A stretch of 64,000 nt of DNA from Piezodorus guildinii (lineage: Eukaryota; Arthropoda; Insecta; Hemiptera; Pentatomidae): contig CM041292.1 in assembly GCA_023052935.1 (NCBI GenBank), positions 110,816,436 through 110,880,435 on the forward strand. Reading direction: 5' to 3'. This document shows, in pieces, positions 35,000 through 43,500 of the stretch. Made by a program: the position numbers and the translations under genes. The first letter of the stretch is position 1; the number at the start of each line of letters is the position of its first letter. The notes under the pieces were generated by a model. That model ran no database searches and had not been told where the DNA came from. It worked only from the letters and a program-made list of their open reading frames with translations.

Positions 35000-37900
35000 A
35001 TGATTATTTATATATATATATATGTTATTTATTTATTATTTTAATATTTATATTTGTTTATCATTAATGAAATACATTTTTATCTATTTCATTAAGTTGT
35101 CTCTTAATACGATTTGCATTGTTATTGTTTATAACAAATTCAGGTATAATGTATTAATTATTGTTATATATATATCACATTGAATTTGCTTTGTAATTTA
35201 TTCTGTACGCAAATATATTTTTACGATTTATAAATAGATGTTATCTATCGATGCTTAAGAAACTTGTTTTCCCCAGTCATTCTCATATATATGACATAAA
35301 CTATTTCTATTCCGTGATTTTCCTTAAAGGAAATACTTCCTGGTATTATCGATTCCTTATACTATCCCTACTTGTTTTGCAAATCATTCTCTGGAGGTTC
35401 CTGCACATTTTGTTCTATTTCAGTGCCTGCCTGGCTCTCACTTCGAGTATGATGGAGTATCGTGGATTTATAAGTTTTAAACTTCTTTTTTCATTTCCCC
35501 ATTTCAGTGTTGTATGGCTGATGGTATGATGATACTTTTGTATCCTGCCTTAATTGAAACCATATCATGTGAAAGATTTATCAGGCTTCTTGAACTTTAT
35601 TTTTATGTTACCATTGAATTAATGGTAGGGGATGAAAGATAAGAAGAGGCAAGGTAAGTATAATGGCAGGCCAGAAGGAAATAACTTCTTCTTGATACTT
35701 CAATGTTGGACACCCATCACCCAAGAGCATGTTTAGTATCCTGGGGGTAACCACATCTCAAATGCACTGATGATAATATGAGCTTCCCTCATCATCCAGG
35801 CTTCCATGTCACAACAAATTAGAAAATACATTAAAATCAACATTCTGGCTTGAAGTTTTAATGATAGATTTATATTACATCATTATATTATGTTAGGATT
35901 ACTTATTGTTTCATTTCTGCTGCTGTTATATGGCTACATTTTTTGCCCGGGATTACCCAGCTCTCTGCTCTATACAGTAGAACAGGCAGATATCGGGATT
36001 TAAATATATGGAGCTTGACGTCTTTATTGACCTCTCTCTTTCCTACTATTATGTTGCTGGTGGAATAGTATATATTATTCGCTTTTCCTATCCTGTGGGA
36101 TATTTCAAGTTGTACTTTTCCATTCCGCTGATCACAGTTCCAAGGTAGGAGAACTCATTTACCACTTCAAGCTCCTTGTCTTTGCACATAATGTTGATTA
36201 GTTTGGGCTGTCGTTCCACTTGTAGAATTTTGCTTTTTCTGGCATTAATATTCTGTTCAAATTCTGATTCCCATTCTATCAGGGCTTGTTGGAAGTTAAC
36301 TCTAGAGTCAATGAGAAGATTTTATAGTAAGATAAAGGTTGTGATTGTATGATAGCAGGGACATGTCAATAAACACAAGCAATTATATAACTTAGAATGT
36401 TAAATTTGTCCGCATAGAGCGTGATATTCATATTAAAAGCGGACCACTAGTAGGGTACCACTACATCTAGTACAATGCAGCGTCTACAAAGAACCATGGA
36501 AAAGGTCTCCCAAGGATGCAACTGATATGATTTGAAGAAAAAAAGACCAAGTTCATGATCGATCATTGATAAATCTGACCATTTTTCAAACAAAAACTGC
36601 CAATCAATAATACTACTGTAGAACGAGTCCATAAGTATAAATACCTAGGAATGTGGATTAATAGGAATGGAGTATACATCAAAGGAAATCAGATTTAGAA
36701 TCGCAAGATCGGACCATTTCAAGATCGAAACATTTCTGCAACAGAAATCTATCATTGAAACTTCAAGCCAGAATGTTGATTTTAACGTATTTTCTAATTT
36801 GTTGTATGACATGGAAGCCTGGATGATGAGGGAAGCTCATATCATCAACATCAGTGCATTTGAGATGTGGTTAACCACAGGATTCTAAACATATCCTTGT
36901 ATGATAAAGTGTCCAAGATGAACTTACAAGGAAATGGGAAAAGATTATAAAATCATAAAAACCACTAAATCAAGGAAGTTGCAGTATTTTGAACAACTTT
37001 TAAGAGGAGAGAAGGAAAGAAAGACAGAGGAAGGTCATGGGTGAACTGGATTCAAAATCAATAAATGATTGGTTGATCATAGGGATTGCAATCCGGCCGG
37101 ATCCGGATAGTTCGTCCAAATCAGGTTGAGTTTCTCCTTTCCTCGTTTCCTCCTTGAGGACATTATCTTTGTGAAATTTTGTACACCCCGTAACCCATTT
37201 TACTCAAACTCATCCGAACACGCTATAACCCTTGACCATCATTTTGATTTTGATAATCTTGAAATCCTAGCCACTGTCCAAGCCATACACATCCATATAG
37301 AAAAAGATCGAGTACCCGTCAATCATAAAACAGACAAAGAAATAATCTCTCCCTCGTATGCCAACATCTTCCGTCTCCTTAAGTTATAACTTTCTGTACT
37401 AACTAACCGTAAAAAGGCGGGAAAGGTAACCTAACCATAGCTGTGCACAAGGAATAAGTAGGGCCACGCCCACTTGTCAACAGCAGTGACACTTCGGAAT
37501 AATTATCCCAAGCTCATTTTGAATGAATTAAAAAACAAAACAAAAAAAAAAGTTACTTTTTCAGTATTTAGGTAAAATTTTGTTAACATAAAAATTTAAA
37601 GTACATGCTTATCATATTGTTAGTTTTGTTTCGATTTTGTATCAGCAAAATTACCAGAGTTGGAGAGATTTTCAAAACACATGTTTTCAGCTGCAAAGGA
37701 GACTTTAAATGACTGCAACACTAAAAATGTTGGGCAGAAAAAAAATTTATTTACGGGTATTATGTTCAGGAAAATATATAGAATAACTGGTAAATATATA
37801 AAAAAAATGATCAAAAGTAAAAAATGTTGAGCAGCATGGTATGAACATAATGATTTCTACCACACAACTTAAAGACAGCTAATAAGTTTGGTTATGACCA

Positions 37901-40471
37901 ATAAATTATGATATATTTTGTCTTCATAATTTTCTGTGAGAAAAATTATTTGTATGATATTTGACAAACTAGAGTTACAAAATGGTGATTCAACATTTTT
38001 TTGTAAAACAAAAAAAATGGGTGCTTTGAAAAATGTTATCTTGGAAACTAAATAAAAAAAAAACAAAATTGATGTATGCTATCAAAAGCCATTCACTATG
38101 TTTTACCGTAGTTAGTATGTATTTAGATATTGAGCATTGAATAAAATAAATGCGAAACTTCTAGGGTTTTATCCTGAACTGGATGCTGTGAAACTAAAAG
38201 TAACAGCCAGAAAAATGTTTTAACTATGGTTTTATAATCAGGAAAGGATCGAGAATAATTTATTTAAAAAATATTGGATGAAAAAATGAATTAAAATTGG
38301 ACTACTCAAATGGATTGACTCGTGTACTAACAAGATCTTTAACAAATGTTAATTTAACTTTAAATTGTTATTATCGCTAAAAGCTCTGCCAAAATAAAAT
38401 AAATATTAAACTTATTACTACCTATGTCTAAGATCACAAAGGTCACTCGCGAAATTAATATCTCCCGATACGAGAACAACAGCAGCTGGGAATCCATGAA
38501 TATCTGCAAACCTTCTCATTGATTGCCTCAACTTTTCATCAGCAGCATTTTTACTTGTTGAAGCAACATGTATCAGATTAACCTGCAAAGTAGTTTAAAA
38601 GAAGTAATTAATTTTTAAGTTATATTATTTTCAAATTACAATAGTGGAAAAAAAAAACAAGAGACCACAAAACCACTGCTAAGAGCTTATTGATTCATAA
38701 ATCCATAGCACATCAATTTAAAAAATTACAAAACAGAATAAAATACATTTTAGATTAATAAGTTCGATATTAGAAGTGCCTTATGTCTTTCCTAAATGTG
38801 GATTAATTCAGGTAGAGATGATTTGGATTTTGCAAAAACTTTTGACAGTGGTGGGCGAACAAAGATGTGTAGATAGCGATTAATTAATCGACACATACCT
38901 GTTTTTTTTTTTTTTTTGTTTATTCTAACATGTTTGTATCCTTCTTTTAAATTTTTGTTTTCTGAATTTATAAATTAAATATTTTAACTAAATTATTTTC
39001 AAGATGAAGTATTCACAAATTTTTATATTTTAAAAATAATGGATATTAAAAACAATAATGGAGTTGCTCTTTTTTTTTTTTTTTACCGAATCTGACAAGA
39101 TTATCTAACTTTTTACTTGGACTTAACAAATATTTTTTTTGTTTAATTGCCCAACACATTTAACTCCAAATTTCGCAGAATGGAAGATGTCTGCTATAAC
39201 ACATTATATGAGTAGAAGATGCTTAGGTATAAAACTGCTTCTCCAATTTGTTTATGAGTGCATACTTCATCGGAAGTGGTTGATCATCAAGTGGTTTACA
39301 TATAGAGAGGTGTGCATGATTCAGAAGGGGCAGTATGGCAGACAATCAAGATGACGTAACTGGTCCAAGGTATTTTGTTGTTCTTTATGCTGTGCTAGGT
39401 CTGGGTAGTAGGTCAGTGCGCTGTTGAGGTATTTAGGTTGTATTACTTAATTGTTTTGTGGTGTTCTTTGGCGGTGTTAAACATAAAATATGCCTTTTTA
39501 AACAATTATTTGTTTTTGTGGTCCAATCAGAAGTAAAATGCTGTATTATCTAGTAATTATTATTATTCCAATAATCTCTTCTTTATTTCTAGTTATTGAA
39601 AGTAGTTTTAAATATTAGCGTGTCCCATGATTTTTTCTTGTTGAATATTTTGTAAGTCTCAACAATTTTGGAAAGAGAGGTTAATGAGGCTTTCTGATAA
39701 ATGCAAGAAGTTAATTGAACAGATGGTTTTATATATAGTATAGTAAATCAATCTCAAACCACTTTGCATTAAAAAAGAAGGAAGACACTAATAGAATCAG
39801 GGTAATAATGCATAAAATAAGAACTGTTAAGTATTATTGATGTATATGTGAATTAAATAAGTAATGTATTATAAATTGAATTAATTATTTATTTGTACAT
39901 TCTATTTATTTTATTTATCGGCTCGACAGACGCCTGAAGCTGCCCTTGGCCCCCTCAACTGCCCTTTCCCAATCACTTTGCTTAGCAGTATGTCTGCTGG
40001 ATACTCCCACCATCAAGTCTTCAGCCACGGAGTCCTTCACCTTCCTTTTGGTCTTCCATGTGGTCTGACTCCTTCCAGGTTCCCATAATATAATTTCCTT
40101 GCAGCTCTACCATCATACATTCAGAAAATGTGTCCCAGCCATTATAAGTGCAGAATTAGCACAAAATGAGAAACTTGAAGATTGCTGAAAAGGTCGTAGA
40201 TCTCCTTGTTCTTTCTTAAGCGATAGGTACCATTCTCTCTAATTTTGGCCCTATGATACACTCCTCAAAACTTTTCTTTCAAACCTGTCGATTTTTTCAG
40301 CCAGCCTTTTGCATAGGATCCAGGTTGCACTGGCATAGGTCAGTACAGGTTCGGATGATTGTTTTGTATATAATCATTTTAGTACCCGCACTTAGTAGGT
40401 TACTTCGGAGAAAACTTCTTAGGGCAAAATATGCTTTTATTAGTACATTCTACTTTTGGCTAATACATTTG

Positions 40472-40526
<55 letters not shown>

Positions 40527-43500
40527 ATATATATATTCTTTTAAATCCAAATAAACAGTTCTTATTTACATTATACATTGTGAGAAACCCAGTACTTTCC
40601 TTATAATCCAATAATTTTCTAGTTTGTACAAATGATATAACAAGGACCAATGACTTAGACAATATATGTTGTGCAGGTTTACAGACCAAAATTAGGCCAC
40701 CTCTCAAGAGAGAGAAATGCTTTATTTATTTGGCAATGCTGCCCAAATACATCGTTTGCTTATATAACACAGCATACTTATCAATCACTTAGACATATTT
40801 TACATACATTTTCAATTTTTTTTTTTTTTTTTTTTCCTATTCCTATACAAATTTATAATTTTTTTTTTTCCTCTTTTAGCTATTTAAATTATTTTATTTT
40901 GTTTCTCTCTACCACTATATTGTAAATTTAGACCTTTGGCGCGCACATTACATAATCAAAATATAATCACATTCACCATTTAATTGCCATACAGGGATGG
41001 TGGATAATCCCCAGAGAGTCACATTTTCTGCTAACACCGCTATATCTCCTATATCCACACCCACGTCTTCCAAAAATCTCCTTGTGCTTCCAGGGATCGC
41101 TGCGCGAAACCCAAACCATTGACCTCTAACGGAGAACTGTCTCTCGCCAAATGTCTCGCAGAACTTTTCTTGCAGAAAAGGGATGCATTTCTCGTAGATT
41201 GCTCTCTTCTCCCTTTCCACTCCACCTGCTTGATCGAGGTCATTAGTCTCATATCGAACGGTAGGATCCAGGATCATTGCAGTAGTTCCGTTCTTCGGGA
41301 ATGTAACGATGTCTGCGTACCTAACTGATCCGTCCATATCAATGCAGTAGACCTCGTCAAAACAGGTGAATATTTTTACCTGAGGAGCTTTGTTAATTCG
41401 TTCTTAACCCTGTGGTGCTGACACGTGATGAGTAGGGAGTTGTTGGGGCAATTTCCCAGCACATGGGCTGGTGTTTCAGACTCTCAGCCGCATTTGCGAC
41501 AGAGAGACCCAACTTCTCTCACTTGTCCGCTGGCTCCTGGGACTCCACGCAGGGGAGCGTAGTTTATGTTCAGTTTCAGGGCATTGGACCATTCTGATCC
41601 CGAGAGAACTTGCTTCTCTCATACATATCTATTGGCTCTCGGGGTATCTTTGAAGTGTCGAACGCCTATGCCCTGCCACCTGCAATTGACCCATTCTTCA
41701 AACGCCTTTTCTCGAAGCGACTATCGTAGAGCTTTCACACTTCTGTCGCCCGGCTCAACCTCTAGTCTTTCTGTGCATTCAGCGATTTCTTCATCATCAT
41801 ACTGTAAGACAGACAGACAGGACATTAGACAGTCGCTGGGCTATGGACCAATGTCATAGTAGAGCCTCCCATTGACTGTGGACCAGTCCTAGGGCTCGAA
41901 ATCTCCGAGGTGCATACAACAATGCTGTAGCGGTGTTAGCTGGCAATCCGACAATTGCCTTGATACTCCTGCGGACATTTCTATCAATTCCTTCTAACAC
42001 CTCAGGACGTATCTTTGTAAGTGGCGCAGTCTAGAGAGGATATAAAAAGCTAGCTCTCCCGAGAACATGCATCCAGATACTTTATTTTGTCACCTTCTTC
42101 TACTGTTCAGATGACATCTCCGTTCTCAAGAGAGAGCGTCGTCGACCGCAGCTCCCCTTCTCCAACACGACACCTATACTTTTTTGTGGGTTTATGGCCA
42201 AACCAATCTCCGCAAGTATTCTTTGTCTGCCACTGAAGAATCTTTCTGCAGCACCCTTGTCACGCGCCGAGACAGCCTGGTCGTCTGCGAACCCTGTGAG
42301 GACCACACTTTCTTGGCCCCCACTTAAAACATAACCAAACCTTTTGGCAAACTTCTGCCTCGCACAGGTCGCGGTAAAGATGATCTATGGCCAGGTTGAA
42401 GGCGACAAGGGGCCTCCTTGTGGCACGCCTCGCAGCACTTTGATCCGGCCAGTTGAGTGGACTCCCACACTTCATCTTAGTCTCATTGGTGCCTAGTACC
42501 TTGGGTTTATTGGGTTAACACCTTGGGTTTACCATATCTTTGCCAGGTTAGGTCAATGACACAATTGCGAATAATGAATTTCACAGGACACACAAAAAAA
42601 TGATTTGATGAGTAAGAATAATAAGCAATATGGCATGAGGGCTCCTGCTTAGCGATGCAAATATTCTAAATCATAAAATTAGCAATGATTAAATTTATAA
42701 TGATTTTTTTTGACAACTTAGTGATCCATGGTAAGAATTAAACATAACATATACAGTACATAATTATATTTACACTAACTATTAATGCTAAATGGAAGAC
42801 ATTCTATTTTTACTGAATATGCACTTGCATCCTTGATCAATTAAGAGGGTGAAATAGATTTTCATGAACCCTTTAGGGGTCCTTAAAGATGAGTGTAAAA
42901 TTATGTACCATGGACCCTTGATGGCAAATGAGAGGAGACTTTTATTGATTTTTGTTTGTTTATTTACTTAACATCACTTTATGCTACTGTGGCTAATCAG
43001 ACAATGCTACAGTAGGAGTCCTAAATTATACTTATACAGGTTTTATTAGCTTGACACCCCTAGGACGGCATAACTAAGGATTTTTTAATCTCATTAAAAA
43101 ATCCTAGGACCACCTGCTGTTTGACCCCGTGACCTTTGGCTGTGATGCTAGCCACCATGCTACAGGTGATCCCATTTATTGAGAATTGATAGTAACATTA
43201 GTATCTAAAGAAGTTACTTTGTCAGCATCAATGATCAAAACATAATGTAGTCACGACTTTATACGATTCGATAAAAGAAATAAAGGCAATAAATAAATTA
43301 TGATAAAATAAAAATCATTAACACCATTAAGAAATAGAACTAGTACACAAGACTAAAGTTAAATACCTGAGCATCATTGAGCTCTTGAATAATTGTAGGA
43401 TTTTCCTTTTTAACATCACAAACAACTACAAATTCAGCTTCTCGATAACCGCTAAAAAATCTTTCTCTAATTGCTTGTACTACAAGAACTGCTGACTTAC

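Larger units (their letters stand above)
40948..42490 (-). mobile_element. R2-type (RLE) LINE, 3' half
   Basis: Minus strand in order: RT blocks ending in ADDQAV, a long gap with frameshifts, a CCHC knuckle, and a restriction-like endonuclease domain at 40,948-41,337. This C-terminal order defines R2-clade and related elements that use a restriction-like nuclease in place of an APE nuclease. It lies in the MARF1 intron between exons 2 and 3, and not in rDNA. The base composition is clearly richer in GC than its surroundings, which marks it as inserted DNA. The whole N-terminal half is missing. Confidence 0.78.

Noticed and set aside
34811..35044. Open frames running through (TA)n tracts here and at 40,253-40,707 and 48,497-48,872
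   Set aside because: They encode alternating Tyr-Ile runs from the microsatellites and have no other recognisable protein content.
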